Assembly (NCBI RefSeq): GCF_013002715.1
Contig: NZ_JABENB010000002.1
Coordinates: 248,001 to 312,000, forward strand
DNA from: Flexivirga aerilata
Lineage (GTDB): Bacteria; Actinomycetota; Actinomycetes; Actinomycetales; Dermatophilaceae
Reading direction: 5' to 3'
DNA: 64,000 nucleotides
This document shows positions 23,943 through 33,331 of this stretch, in pieces. Positions within the stretch are counted from its first letter, which is position 1. Every line of letters starts with the position of its first letter. The notes under the pieces were generated by a model, which worked only from the letters and a program-made list of their open reading frames with translations, did no database searches and had not been told where the DNA came from. The position numbers were made by a program, and so were the translations under genes.

Positions 23943-25130
23943 ATGCCCTACCTCGACGAGTCGTGGATCGACGAGCCGGACGAGCTCGCTCGGCGCGACT
24001 CGCGCGACAGCCTGCGCGCGCTGGCCACGGCGGGCGCGCAGGTGCGCGAGGCGGTGACGCTGTCGCAGGAGGGCGGCATCGACAAGGTCGCGTATGGCGA
24101 GCGGCCGCGATCGGTCGTGGTCGCAGCGCTCGGTGGGAGCGCCCTCGTGGCCGACGTGCTCGAGTTGCTCGCCGAACCGTCCTCCCCGGTGCCGGTGACC
24201 GTGCGGCGCAACCTGCCGCTGCCCGGCTGGGTCGGGCCGCTGGACCTGGTCATCGCGGTCTCGCTCTCGGGCAATGCCGACGGGCCGGTCGCGCTTGCCC
24301 GGGAGGCCGCCCGCCGGGGTGCCGCGTTGCTGACCGTCGGTGCCGACGAGTCGCCGCTCGCCGAGGTGAGCCACCGCTCGCGAGGGGTGCACATCGGGGT
24401 CGGTCGCGGGCGCACGTCGTCGCGCACCTCGTTGTGGTCGCTGCTGACACCTGTGCTGCTGGCCGCGGACGTGCTCGGCCTGGCGGATGTGCCGGCCGAC
24501 GTATTTCCCCAGCTGGCAACGCGATTGGACGATCAGGCAGACGCCTGCCGCCCGTCGTCGGAGTCCTTCGTCAACCCGGCGAAGCTGATCGCGGTCCAGC
24601 TCGCCGAGACCGTGCCCGTCGTGCTCGGTGACAATGCGCTCGCCGGTGTCGCGGCCCGGCGCGCATCGTCGATGCTGGCGCGCACCGCGCGCATCCCCGC
24701 GACGTGGGGTGAGCTGCCCGACGCGGCGTCGCAGGTGGTGGCCTGTTTCGACGGGCCGTTCACCGCGGGCGGCGGAAGCGGTGCCGGCGGCGGCTCGGGC
24801 GCGGCGTCGGACCTGTTCGCCGATCCCTTCCTCGACGCACCGGCGCAACCCAAGCTGGGGCTGATGATGTTGCGCGACGTGCCGCCGTCGCCGCCGACGC
24901 CCGAGAGTGACGAGGCGGCGGCGCTCACCGAGGCGCTGCTGCAGACCGCGCGTGCCGCGGGGGTGAAGGTGATCGAATCGACCGCCTCGGCCGGCCACCC
25001 GGTGGTGCGCCTTGCCGAGCTGGTGTCGTTGGTCGACTTCGCCGCGACTTATCTGGCGATCGGCCTGGGGGTCGATCCCGCGGTGTCGCCGCACATCGCC
25101 GACCTGCGCGACCGCACGTCCAGGGAGTGA
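23943..25130 (+). CDS. SIS-domain protein, phosphomannose/phosphoglucose isomerase-like
   Basis: A protein of 395 aa, starting 3 nt after the Trm112-like gene. Two SIS-type sugar-isomerase subdomains: SVVVAALGGSALVADVLELL and DLVIAVSLSGNADGPVALA in the N-terminal half, AVQLAETVPVVLGDNALAGV in the second. A Gly-rich linker (TAGGGSGAGGGSGAASD) precedes a C-terminal part. It corresponds in place to Rv3256c, next to manB. Probable role: supply or interconversion of hexose phosphates for the mannan/GDP-mannose pathway. A separate manA is not in the window. Confidence 0.82.
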   Translation: MPYLDESWIDEPDELARRDSRDSLRALATAGAQVREAVTLSQEGGIDKVAYGERPRSVVVAALGGSALVADVLELLAEPSSPVPVTVRRNLPLPGWVGPLDLVIAVSLSGNADGPVALAREAARRGAALLTVGADESPLAEVSHRSRGVHIGVGRGRTSSRTSLWSLLTPVLLAADVLGLADVPADVFPQLATRLDDQADACRPSSESFVNPAKLIAVQLAETVPVVLGDNALAGVAARRASSMLARTARIPATWGELPDAASQVVACFDGPFTAGGGSGAGGGSGAASDLFADPFLDAPAQPKLGLMMLRDVPPSPPTPESDEAAALTEALLQTARAAGVKVIESTASAGHPVVRLAELVSLVDFAATYLAIGLGVDPAVSPHIADLRDRTSRE

Positions 25131-25142
25131 GACGCACCCGGG

Positions 25143-25148
25143 TACGGT
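25143..25148 (+). promoter_or_regulatory. -10 box TACGGT, leaderless start of kynA
   Basis: TACGGT followed by 7 nt and GTG 25156. Confidence 0.6.
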
Positions 25149-25155
25149 GCAGGGC

Positions 25156-25998
25156 GTGAGCCACGACACTTCCCGCGACATGTCCTACGCGGACTACCTC
25201 GACCTGCGGACCCTGCTCTCGGCGCAGCACCCGCTGGCCCAGCCGCCGCAGCACGACGAGTTGCTCTTCATCATCCAGCACCAGACGAGCGAGTTGTGGT
25301 TCAAGCTCGTGCTGCACGAACTCCGTTCGGCCCGTGAGCTTTTCGAGCGTGATGAGCTGCAGGCGGCGCTGAAGCGGCTGGCCCGGGTCAAGCACATCCA
25401 GGCGACCCTGACCGGCCAGTGGTCGGTGCTGGCCACGCTCACCCCGAGTGAGTACTCGCAGTTCCGGGAGTTCCTCGCCACCTCGTCGGGCTTCCAGTCG
25501 GTGCAGTACCGCGCGGTGGAGTTTCTGCTCGGGAACAAGAAGGCCGAGATGGTGCGGGTCTTCGACCGCGAGCCGGAGTGGCGTGCGGTGCTCGCCGAGT
25601 TGCTCGACCAGCCGAGCCTCTACGACGTCTTCCTCCAGCTGCTGGCCCGCCGCGGGTTCGCCGTGCCGCGGGAGGTGACCGATCGCGACTGGTCGCAGCC
25701 CTACACGCCGCACGACGAGGTGCTGCAGGTCTTCCGGCAGGTGTATGCCGATCCGGCGGCGCACTGGGACATCTACGAGACGTGCGAGGAGCTGGTCGAC
25801 CTGGAGGACAACTTCCAGCAGTGGCGGTTCCGGCACCTGAAGACCGTGGAACGCATCATCGGCACGGCGCCGGGCACCGGTGGCAGCTCCGGGGTGACGT
25901 TCCTGCGCAGAGCGCTGGACCAGACGTTCTTCCCGGAGCTGTACGCCGTGCGTGGCGTGATCGCGACGGGTTCGGTGGAGCGGAGCGGTGAACGATGA
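25156..25998 (+). CDS. kynA: Tryptophan 2,3-dioxygenase
   Basis: A protein of 280 aa, full length. Heme enzyme that opens the indole ring of L-tryptophan to N-formylkynurenine. Signatures: MSYADYLDLRTLLSAQHPL, ELLFIIQHQTSELWFKLVLHE (substrate-binding HQTSELW), SGFQSVQYRAVEFLLGNK, and near the C-terminus WRFRHLKTVERIIG with the proximal heme His, then GTGGSSGVTFLRRAL. The leaderless GTG is set by the TACGGT box. It overlaps kynU by 4 bp. No kynurenine formamidase gene lies nearby. Confidence 0.94.
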   Translation: MSHDTSRDMSYADYLDLRTLLSAQHPLAQPPQHDELLFIIQHQTSELWFKLVLHELRSARELFERDELQAALKRLARVKHIQATLTGQWSVLATLTPSEYSQFREFLATSSGFQSVQYRAVEFLLGNKKAEMVRVFDREPEWRAVLAELLDQPSLYDVFLQLLARRGFAVPREVTDRDWSQPYTPHDEVLQVFRQVYADPAAHWDIYETCEELVDLEDNFQQWRFRHLKTVERIIGTAPGTGGSSGVTFLRRALDQTFFPELYAVRGVIATGSVERSGER

Positions 25999-27305
25999 GC
26001 GGCGAGGGGATGATTGACGAGGGCAGAGGCGCGACCGAGGACACGAGCCAGACTCAGGACAGCGGGGAATTCGCCCGGCGCGCAGCGGAACTCGACGCTG
26101 CGGATCCGCTGGCGTCATACCTCGAGGAGTTCGTGCCGGTCGACGAGCCGGGTTTCGTGGCCTACCTGGACGGCAACTCGCTGGGTCGGCCGACGAGGCG
26201 GGCGGCAGCCGAGCTGGGGGAGCTGGTGCGAGGTGCGTGGGGGACCGACCTGATCCGCAGCTGGACCGACGGGGCCGATCCGTGGATGGAGTGGCCCGAG
26301 CGGGTCGGTGACGAGATCGCCGCTGCCTGTCTGGGCGCCGCGGCCGGGCAGACCGTGGTGGCCGACTCCACGACGGTGCTGCTCTACAAGCTCGCCCGTG
26401 CGGCGCTGACGGCGCGTCCCGGCCGTGACGAGATCGTGCTGGACACCGACAACTTCCCGACCGATCGCTATGTGCTGGAAGGGATTGCGGGCGAGTGCGG
26501 GATGTCGTTGCGGTGGATCGACGCCGACCCGCGTGAAGGGGTGCATGCCGAGCAGGTGGCTGCCGCGGTGGGGGACCGCACGGCGCTGGTCGTGCTCTCG
26601 CACGTGGCCTACCGATCCGGCTGGATCGCGGACTTGCCTGCCATTGCGGCGGTTTCGCACGGTGCCGGTGCCTTGTTCCTGGCCGACCTGTGCCACTCCG
26701 TCGGCGCGGTGCCGGTGGAGCTGGATGCGTGGGGAGTGGACCTGGCGGTCGGCTGCACCTACAAGTTCCTCGGCGGCGGGCCGGGTGCGCCGGCATTCGG
26801 CTACATCTGTCGTGACCTGCAGGATCAGGTGCGTCAGCCGATCCAGGGCTGGATGGGCCGGGCGGACCCGTTCACGATGGGGCCGGGTTACCAGCCGGCC
26901 GCCGGCATTCGCTCGCTGGTGAGCGGCACGCCGCCGATCGTGGGCATGGTGCCGGTGCGGGCCGGCGTGGGGCTGGTCGCGCGGGCCGGCATCGACGCGA
27001 TCCGGTGCAAATCGATCGAGCTGACCACGCTCGCGATCGACATCGTCGACAGCTGGCCGGATGCGCTCGGGGTGCGGGTGAGTTCGCCACGCGACGCGGC
27101 GCGACGCGGCGGGCACGTCACGATCAGCAGAGGCGACTTCCGGCAGGTGAACGCCGCGCTGTGGCAGCGTGGCGTCATTCCCGACTTCCGTGCGCCGGAC
27201 GGCATCCGGCTCGGCCTTGCTCCGCTCAGCACGTCCTATGCGGACGTCGTGCGGGCGCTCGACGTGGCACGCACGGTCATGACGCGAGGTGCCGGGGCTC
27301 CCTGA
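25995..27305 (+). CDS. kynU: Kynureninase
   Basis: A protein of 436 aa. PLP enzyme cleaving kynurenine to anthranilate and alanine. VAYLDGNSLGRPTRRA, ADSTTVLLYKLARAAL, TDNFPTDRYVLEGI, LADLCHSVGAVPVEL, the PLP lysine in CTYKFLGGGPGAP, and GHVTISRGDF near the end. The ATGA overlap with kynA makes a two-gene operon. The first ~30 residues (acidic, Gly/Thr-rich) look like an extension, so a slightly later start is possible. The 3' end overlaps the convergent gene by 29 bp. Confidence 0.93.
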   Translation: MSGEGMIDEGRGATEDTSQTQDSGEFARRAAELDAADPLASYLEEFVPVDEPGFVAYLDGNSLGRPTRRAAAELGELVRGAWGTDLIRSWTDGADPWMEWPERVGDEIAAACLGAAAGQTVVADSTTVLLYKLARAALTARPGRDEIVLDTDNFPTDRYVLEGIAGECGMSLRWIDADPREGVHAEQVAAAVGDRTALVVLSHVAYRSGWIADLPAIAAVSHGAGALFLADLCHSVGAVPVELDAWGVDLAVGCTYKFLGGGPGAPAFGYICRDLQDQVRQPIQGWMGRADPFTMGPGYQPAAGIRSLVSGTPPIVGMVPVRAGVGLVARAGIDAIRCKSIELTTLAIDIVDSWPDALGVRVSSPRDAARRGGHVTISRGDFRQVNAALWQRGVIPDFRAPDGIRLGLAPLSTSYADVVRALDVARTVMTRGAGAP

Positions 27306-27888
27306 ACACCGAGGTGTCCCACTCGTAGTTGACGGCGGCGGCCGACTCGAGCGCGATGACGATGTCGGCGAGCGCGCTGGTCACGATCTCGTCCTGCGCC
27401 GGGTCGTCCGCGATCAGCGACGGCTGGAAGCGCACGGCGGCCACGAGCTCGGTGCCGGCGTCGAGCAGCTGCTGCCGGGCGTGGATCACCGGCAGGTCGC
27501 TGCCCTCGGAGACGCACACGATCGCCACGGGCAGGTCGGCCAGCGGGTTCGGGATCCGGCGGCGTGGCAGTTCGAGCGCGGCGGTCAGCGCCGTGGTGTC
27601 CGACTGCTCGCTGCTGCCGACATAGACAATCGCGGCGTGCGCGCGGTTGAGTCGGACCCGGTAGTCGCGCCGGGCCGCCTGAAGGCGCGCCCGGGTGGAG
27701 GAGATCCCGCTGTAGGTCACCGCGTCGAGGGAGAACGGGTCTGGTGGTATGGACCGCGCGAAACTGCCTGCCAGGTCGGCCAGGGTCGCGAGCAGCGGGT
27801 CCGGACGGGCACCGGCAATCAGTGCCTGGAGACCGATGGTCGCTGTCGGTGGGCAGGCGAAAGTCGCCGAATGCCGTCCGGTTTGCAT
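27277..27888 (-). CDS. Hypothetical protein, partner of the XRE regulator
   Basis: A protein of 203 aa from ATG 27888, with GGGGAAGG about 7 nt upstream. The frame stays open to 27975, but that stretch is AT-richer and looks like leader. I do not recognise the family. It is alpha/beta without membrane helices: GLQALIAGARPDPLLATLADL, AHAAIVYVGSSEQSDTTALT, LPVAIVCVSEGSDLPVIHARQ, and a C-terminal SALADIVIALESAA. It lies 97 bp downstream of the XRE-family gene in the same direction, so both may be regulated together. Confidence 0.6.
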   Translation of the reverse strand: MQTGRHSATFACPPTATIGLQALIAGARPDPLLATLADLAGSFARSIPPDPFSLDAVTYSGISSTRARLQAARRDYRVRLNRAHAAIVYVGSSEQSDTTALTAALELPRRRIPNPLADLPVAIVCVSEGSDLPVIHARQQLLDAGTELVAAVRFQPSLIADDPAQDEIVTSALADIVIALESAAAVNYEWDTSVFREPRHLAS

Positions 27889-27985
27889 ATTGATACCTTC
27901 CCCACTGATCCGGTTGGGGACGGTAAGGGTGCGGAGTGCCACCTGTCCAGAAAAGAGTGAACATGTGAACTCCATATGACGCAAG

Positions 27986-28873
27986 TCATGCGTACTCCCA
28001 CCGGAAGCCGAATGATCCGGGGCCGAACCCCCAGCGGGCAGCGAACAGTTCGCCGTCGTGCAGCGGCACCTCCCAGGAGCGTTCGACACCGGCCTCGTCG
28101 GTGACGAACTCGGTGCACCGCACCGGGCGCAGTGCGTTGTCGAAGCGCACCGACACCACGCACTCGACCATCCGGGTCGGAGCGAGGAGTGACCACACCA
28201 GGTCCGGTGAGCCCGTCCAGGGCTCGGGCACTTCATACTCGGTCAGGATCGATTCGTGCAGCCGCAGCGGACGTGGGATGACCGCCTGCGCGGCCAACAC
28301 TCCATGCTCCGCGTCGAACACGACCTCGCCGAGGTCGAAATTGGTGACCGGGCGCACGATGGGGGGACCGTCGATCGCTTTCTCGGCCGCGTAGAAGATC
28401 GGGAAGATGCGCGCCCCATCGCGCCGAGCGCGCCAGATGTCCCGGACCGCGACATGGCACGTCTGCCCGCGGTCGTCGACGGTGGCGATCTGCTGGCTGC
28501 TGCGCTGCTCGAGCTCGGTCGGCGAGTCCGGCAACGCGGTGGACCGTCCGGCGCGCACCCGATCAATGCCGTCGTCCAATGCGCGGTCCACCAGCGTGCG
28601 GTAGCCGACCGCTTTGCTCGGACCGCCGCGGCGAGAGGGCCCGCGCGCTTCGAGCAAGGTCCCGGGCGCCAGGTCCAGCACCTCCTCGATCGCCGAGATC
28701 GCGGTGAGCGAGCGTTGCCGCTCGGGCAGGCGGTCGCCGGAGCGCCAGTAGCTCAGGGTCGACAGGCCGATCGAAATCCCTCGGGCGGCGAGTTGCTGAT
28801 GCAGCGAGCGCAGGGTGCACCCACGATCATCCATGGCGCGACGCAGCGCCTGGTCGAATGTCAAGGTGCGCAT
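27986..28873 (-). CDS. XRE-family helix-turn-helix transcriptional regulator
   Basis: A protein of 295 aa. The N-terminal HTH (residues ~5-60) reads TFDQALRRAMDDRGCTLRSL then ISIGLSTLSYWRSGDRLPER and has the lambda-repressor-like pattern. The ~220-residue C-terminal part is a possible sensor domain: FDLGEVVFDAEHGVLAAQAV and ARWGFGPGSFGFRWEYA. A perfect inverted repeat lies immediately before the start codon. The ligand is unknown; neighbours are kynAU and an exporter. Confidence 0.75.
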   Translation of the reverse strand: MRTLTFDQALRRAMDDRGCTLRSLHQQLAARGISIGLSTLSYWRSGDRLPERQRSLTAISAIEEVLDLAPGTLLEARGPSRRGGPSKAVGYRTLVDRALDDGIDRVRAGRSTALPDSPTELEQRSSQQIATVDDRGQTCHVAVRDIWRARRDGARIFPIFYAAEKAIDGPPIVRPVTNFDLGEVVFDAEHGVLAAQAVIPRPLRLHESILTEYEVPEPWTGSPDLVWSLLAPTRMVECVVSVRFDNALRPVRCTEFVTDEAGVERSWEVPLHDGELFAARWGFGPGSFGFRWEYA

Positions 28874-28876
28874 TGG

Positions 28877-28893
28877 GATGAGCGTGCCTCATC
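28877..28893. promoter_or_regulatory. Inverted repeat GATGAG-N5-CTCATC at the XRE gene start
   Basis: A perfect 6-bp palindrome with a 5-bp spacer, 3 nt upstream of the XRE regulator ATG. The position suits an autoregulatory operator. Confidence 0.4.
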
Positions 28894-28922
28894 GAGCCCG
28901 CCTCCGGGTGGATGCGCGCCGG

Positions 28923-30167
28923 TCATTTGGGCACAGAATGCGAACCGTGAACAGCCGCATCGACCGCAGCCACCGTGAGGAGGACGACGGCGGTGGCCAC
29001 GAAGACCGTCCGGAGCCCGAAGTGCGCCCCGACATACCCGCCCATGAGCGGTCCGGTGACCTGCCCGACATACTGCGCGGAGACCGAGAATCCGAGGATC
29101 CGGCCGACCACCCGGTCGGGGGTCCGATGCCGGATGGCGGCGGTGATCGCGGGCAGCAGACCGCCGAGCGCGGCGCCCATGAGGAAGCGCAGGACGGCGA
29201 GCACCGGCACGTTGGGCGCGGCGCCCTGGGCGAGCAGGAGCGCGCCGGCCGCGACGAGGCAGGCGATGACCACCTGCAGGTGTCCGACACGGTCGGCGAG
29301 GCGGCCCAGGCGCGGTGCGGTGATGATGCTGCCGAGGGCGCCGAGGGCCATGATGAAGCCGGCGCCGAGCGACGCATGATCCCTGCCACCCGACAGCTCC
29401 GCGACCAACAGGGTGATCGTCGGCTCGACCGACATCGTCGCGAACATCACCAGGCTGGCGGTCCCGAGGAGGACGAGGACGACGCCCGGCCGGTCGAGTT
29501 GCGACCACGGACGTCCCACCCGAACTCGCCCCTGGCCCGCGGGTTTGCGGTCCTCGTGCAGGAACAACACCGTCGCGAGGAAGGCCAGGAAGATCAGTCC
29601 GCCGGAGAGCAGGAAGGTGGTGCGCACGCCGACGAGCTCGGGTGCGAAGCCGCCGAACAGCGGCCCGACGACGTTGCCGGCCATCACGCCGCCGGAGAGT
29701 ATGCCGAGCGCCCAGGCGCTGCGCTCCTTCGGTGTCTGGGCGGCGACGAGGATCGTCGATCCGGACGAGTAGCCGCCGAGCAGGCCCGCGAGCAGCCGCA
29801 GGCCGACCAGCTGCCAGACGTTCTGGGCGAGTCCGATGCACGACATCACGATCGCCATGCCGAGGCTGGCGCGGATCAGCATCGACTTGCGGCCGAAGCG
29901 ATCGCCGAGCGCGCCCCAGAGGGGCGCCGTGAGGGCGGCGGTGAAGAAGGTCGCGCTGTAGGCGATCCCCGACCAGCGCACCACCGACCCGCGGTCGTCG
30001 ACACCGAGCTGCTCGACGAAGATCGGCAGGTAGGGGATAAGCATCGTCATCGCCACGATCGTGCTGAACGAACCGGCGACGCAGACGGCGAGATTGCGCT
30101 TCCAGTGTGCGCTCCCGGCCGGTGTGTCGGGTGGTGTTGCGACGGGTGCCGTCGCGGGTTCGGGCAT
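28923..30167 (-). CDS. MFS multidrug-type transporter
   Basis: A protein of 414 aa from ATG 30167; a longer form from GTG 30245 is possible but adds a polar tail overlapping the promoter region. Twelve predicted membrane helices. The first helix is LAVCVAGSFSTIVAMTMLIP. The loop 2-3 motif GALGDRFGRKSMLIRASLGM is canonical for MFS, and GRLADRVGHLQVVIA is its repeat in the second half. DHA1-like drug/H+ antiporter by pattern. It ends 50 bp before the XRE regulator and is divergent from mycothione reductase. Confidence 0.85.
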   Translation of the reverse strand: MPEPATAPVATPPDTPAGSAHWKRNLAVCVAGSFSTIVAMTMLIPYLPIFVEQLGVDDRGSVVRWSGIAYSATFFTAALTAPLWGALGDRFGRKSMLIRASLGMAIVMSCIGLAQNVWQLVGLRLLAGLLGGYSSGSTILVAAQTPKERSAWALGILSGGVMAGNVVGPLFGGFAPELVGVRTTFLLSGGLIFLAFLATVLFLHEDRKPAGQGRVRVGRPWSQLDRPGVVLVLLGTASLVMFATMSVEPTITLLVAELSGGRDHASLGAGFIMALGALGSIITAPRLGRLADRVGHLQVVIACLVAAGALLLAQGAAPNVPVLAVLRFLMGAALGGLLPAITAAIRHRTPDRVVGRILGFSVSAQYVGQVTGPLMGGYVGAHFGLRTVFVATAVVLLTVAAVDAAVHGSHSVPK

Positions 30168-30249
30168 GGGGCCCAGCGTGGCCCCGGGGTTCCGGCGCCG
30201 AGAGATGGCATCCACAATATGGACGTTTGTCTCGCGATGTGACACGGCC

Positions 30250-30255
30250 TACTCT
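30250..30255 (+). promoter_or_regulatory. -10 box TACTCT, leaderless start of mtr
   Basis: TACTCT followed by 6 nt and GTG 30262. Confidence 0.6.
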
Positions 30256-30261
30256 GGTGTC

Positions 30262-31632
30262 GTGACGCATTACGATCTCGCCGTCATCGGCACCGGCTCC
30301 GGAAACTCACTGGTCACCCCCGACTTCGACGACAAGTCGGTCGCGGTCATCGAGGAGGGCACCTTCGGCGGAACGTGCCTCAACGTCGGGTGCATCCCGA
30401 CCAAGATGTTCGTCTATGCCTCCGACGTCGCCGACGCGGTGCGCGGGTCGGGCCGCTACGGCATCGACTCGACCCTCGACGACGTGCGCTGGCTGGAGAT
30501 CCGCGACCGCGTGTTCGGGCGGATCGATCCCATCGCGCAGGGCGGCAAGGACTACCGGGTGAACGGACCCAACACCACGGCGTACCTCGGCCACGCGACG
30601 TTCACCGGCCCGACGTCGCTCACGATCGACGTCGACGGGGTGCCGCAGGAGGTCACCGCGGACCAGATCGTCATCGCCACCGGAGCACACTCGGTGATCC
30701 CGCCGGTCGTCGCCGAGAGCGGCGTGCCCTTCCACACCAGCGACACGATCATGCGGATCGACCGGCTGCCGCGCTCGCTCGTCATCCTCGGCGGGGGCTT
30801 CATCGCCTCCGAGTTCGCGCACGTCTTCGGTGCGCTCGGTGTCGACATCCGCATCGTCACGCGCGGCCCGGCGATGCTGCGCGCGGAGGACGAGGAGATC
30901 AGCCGCGACTTCACCCAGCTCGCCGGCAAGCAGTGGGAGCTGCATCTCGACGCGACGCTGACCGGCGCGCGCGAGCGCGACGGCGAGGTCGTGCTGGAGC
31001 TCGCCGGCGGAGAGACGGTGGCCGGCGAGATGTTGTTGGTCGCGACCGGACGCGAGCCCAACACCGCACGCCTCGGGCTCGAAAAGGCAGGCGTCGCAAC
31101 GCATTCGGACGGCCGGGTGCAGGTCGACGACTACGGACGCACGACGGTGCCGGGGGTCTGGTCGCTCGGGGACGCGACATCGCCATACCAGCTGAAGCAC
31201 GTGGCCAACCACGAAGCGCGAGTCGTCGCGCACAACCTCGCGCACCCGGACGACCTGCAGAAGTTCAACCACGAGTTCGTGCCGTCGGCGGTCTTCACCC
31301 ACCCGCAGGTGTCGTCGGTCGGCCTCACCGAGGCCCAGGCGCGGGAGGCCGGCATCGACCTGACGGTCAAGGTGCAGCGGTACGGCGACACGGCATACGG
31401 CTGGGCGATGGAGGACACCACCAGCATCTTCAAGGTGATCGCCGACCGGAAGACCCGGCAGATCGTCGGCGCCCACGTGATGGGCCCGCAGGCGAGCTCG
31501 CTGATCCAGCCGGTGATCCAGGCGATGAGCTTCGGCCTGCCGGCGCCGGAGATGGCCCGCGGTCAGTACTGGATCCACCCGGCGCTGATGGAGGTCGTCG
31601 AAAACGCCGTGCTGGGACTGGACTTCGAGTGA
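30262..31632 (+). CDS. mtr: Mycothione reductase
   Basis: A protein of 456 aa, full length. Flavoprotein that reduces mycothiol disulfide with NADPH, the actinobacterial counterpart of glutathione reductase. FAD motif YDLAVIGTGSGNS at the N-terminus, redox pair Cys39/Cys44 in GTCLNVGCIPTKM, NADPH-binding LVILGGGFIASEFAHVFGAL, VWSLGDATSPYQLKHVANHE, and the His-Glu dimer-interface pair in HPALMEVVENA. The GTSG and AQGGKDYR features fit mycothione rather than lipoamide enzymes. Leaderless GTG start. Confidence 0.92.
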   Translation: MTHYDLAVIGTGSGNSLVTPDFDDKSVAVIEEGTFGGTCLNVGCIPTKMFVYASDVADAVRGSGRYGIDSTLDDVRWLEIRDRVFGRIDPIAQGGKDYRVNGPNTTAYLGHATFTGPTSLTIDVDGVPQEVTADQIVIATGAHSVIPPVVAESGVPFHTSDTIMRIDRLPRSLVILGGGFIASEFAHVFGALGVDIRIVTRGPAMLRAEDEEISRDFTQLAGKQWELHLDATLTGARERDGEVVLELAGGETVAGEMLLVATGREPNTARLGLEKAGVATHSDGRVQVDDYGRTTVPGVWSLGDATSPYQLKHVANHEARVVAHNLAHPDDLQKFNHEFVPSAVFTHPQVSSVGLTEAQAREAGIDLTVKVQRYGDTAYGWAMEDTTSIFKVIADRKTRQIVGAHVMGPQASSLIQPVIQAMSFGLPAPEMARGQYWIHPALMEVVENAVLGLDFE

Positions 31633-31649
31633 CCTGGACGTCTCCTGCA

Positions 31650-31655
31650 TAGACT
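31650..31655 (+). promoter_or_regulatory. -10 box TAGACT, leaderless start of the DUF808 gene
   Basis: TAGACT followed by 6 nt and ATG 31662. Confidence 0.6.
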
Positions 31656-31661
31656 GCGCGC

Positions 31662-32591
31662 ATGGCTGGAGGACTCGTAGCCCTGCTCGACGACGTTGCC
31701 GCGCTCGCCAAGCTGGCGGCGGCATCCGTCGACGACGTCGGCGCCGCCACCGGGCGCGCCAGTGCCAAGGCGGTCGGCGTCGTCGTGGACGACACGGCGG
31801 TGACCCCGAGGTATGTCGAGGGTCTCTCCGCCGCGCGCGAACTGCCGATCATCCGCAAGATCGCCATCGGGTCACTGCGCAACAAGCTGCTGCTCATCCT
31901 GCCCGTGGCGATGATCCTCAGTCAGTTCGCCGAGTGGGCGCTGACCCCGATCCTGATGCTCGGCGGCACCTACCTGTGCTTCGAGGGTGCCGAGAAGCTG
32001 TGGGAGGCGCTGCGCGGGCACACCGAGGACGCGTCGGGCGAGCCGAAGGACGAGAAGACGGTCATCGCAGGTGCGATCCGGACCGACCTGATCCTGTCGG
32101 CCGAGATCATGGTCATCGCGCTCAACGAGGTCGACCACGAGCCGTTCGTGTCGCGCCTCATCATCCTGATCGTGGTGGCGATCATGATCACGATCCTGGT
32201 CTACGGCGTGGTCGCGCTCATCGTGAAGATGGATGACATCGGCCTCGCGCTCGCCGACGGTGCCACCGGGCTGCGCGAGAAGATCGGCCGCGGCATGGTC
32301 AAGGGCATGCCGATGGTGATGCGGGTGCTGTCGACCGTCGGCGTCGTCGCGATGCTGTGGGTCGGCGGGCACATCCTGCTGGTCGGCACCGACGAACTCG
32401 GCTGGCACACGCTCTACAGCTTCGTGCACCACGTGGAGACCGCGGTCAAGGACGCCACCGGCGCCCTCGGCGGCGTGCTCGGCTGGATCACCAACACCTT
32501 CTTCTCGGCCGTGCTGGGACTGGTCGTCGGTGCGATCGTGGTGGCCGTGCTGCACCTCGTGCCGCGGCGGAAGGCCGAAGCGCACGCCTGA
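31662..32591 (+). CDS. DUF808 (YedI-like) inner-membrane protein
   Basis: A protein of 309 aa. The N-terminal AGGLVALLDDVAALAKLAAA and KAVGVVVDDTAVTPRYVEG are the family signature. Five or so membrane helices follow, e.g. LLLILPVAMILSQFAEWALT, LIILIVVAIMITILVYGVVA and FFSAVLGLVVGAIVVAVLHL. GGTYLCFEGAEKLWE and ALNEVDH are also conserved. The function is unknown; it is a widely conserved single-gene membrane protein. Leaderless ATG. Confidence 0.88.
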   Translation: MAGGLVALLDDVAALAKLAAASVDDVGAATGRASAKAVGVVVDDTAVTPRYVEGLSAARELPIIRKIAIGSLRNKLLLILPVAMILSQFAEWALTPILMLGGTYLCFEGAEKLWEALRGHTEDASGEPKDEKTVIAGAIRTDLILSAEIMVIALNEVDHEPFVSRLIILIVVAIMITILVYGVVALIVKMDDIGLALADGATGLREKIGRGMVKGMPMVMRVLSTVGVVAMLWVGGHILLVGTDELGWHTLYSFVHHVETAVKDATGALGGVLGWITNTFFSAVLGLVVGAIVVAVLHLVPRRKAEAHA

Positions 32592-32597
32592 GACGCG

Positions 32598-33263
32598 TCA
32601 GACGACCCGCCGGAACGTCGCGATCGCGGCGGCCGCTGTCGCGATCAGCGCGGTCGCGCACGCGACGGTGAACGCGGCGCGGTAGCCGGAGTGCTGGGCG
32701 ATCGCCGGCAGTGCCGCCAGGCCGAGCGCTGCGCCGAACTGCTGGGCGGTCGCGAGCAGACCGGCGGTGATCCCTGGGGGTGTCGGGCCGGCGTGCGCGG
32801 CGGTGGCGATGTTGGTGGTCATCGCGGTCGAGGGCACCCCGAAGGCGACGATGAGCGTCGGCAGCACGGTGGCTGCGAGGTAGCTGCGGTCCGGCCCGAC
32901 GAGCAGGGCGAGCGCGCCGGCACCGACCGCGATGGTGGCGAACCCGGTGATCAGGAGCGTCCCCAGGCCGAGGCCGCCGAGGATCCTCGGCAGGAGCGGC
33001 GCGATGAGCACGATCGCCACCGACATCGGCAGCAGGATCAGCCCCGCCGCGAAGGCGGTGTAGCCGAGGTTCTCCTGGGGGTACACGCTCACCATCAGGA
33101 ACATCGGCGTGAGCGTGCATTGAGAACCGGCCGCGAGCAGGAGGGCGCCGAGCATGGGCCGGTTGCGCCATACCGCGCGGGGGATCACCGGTGCCCGGGT
33201 GCGCAGCTCGAGCGCGGCGAACGATGCGGCCGCTGCCGCGGCGACCGCGGCGGCGCCCCACAC
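32598..33263 (-). pseudogene. Truncated MFS (DHA2/EmrB-like) transporter, C-terminal half only
   Basis: A 221-aa frame that begins WGAAAVAAAAAASFAALELR and keeps only the second half of a 14-helix drug exporter: VIPRAVWRNRPMLGALLLAA, GYTAFAAGLILLPMSVAIVL, GITAGLLATAQQFGAALGLA. Intact relatives run to ~450-500 aa. The frame reads back into sequence without MFS character, and no ribosome site precedes the GTG at 33263. The N-terminal half, which would lie to the right, is missing. The adjacent AraC remnant lacks its N-terminal half too. Confidence 0.8.
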
Positions 33264-33331
33264 GTGCGGTGAACGTGGCGGGTGTTGCGCAGTGGCAGTG
33301 ATCGCGTAGGCCTGGCGCTCACCACCACTGA

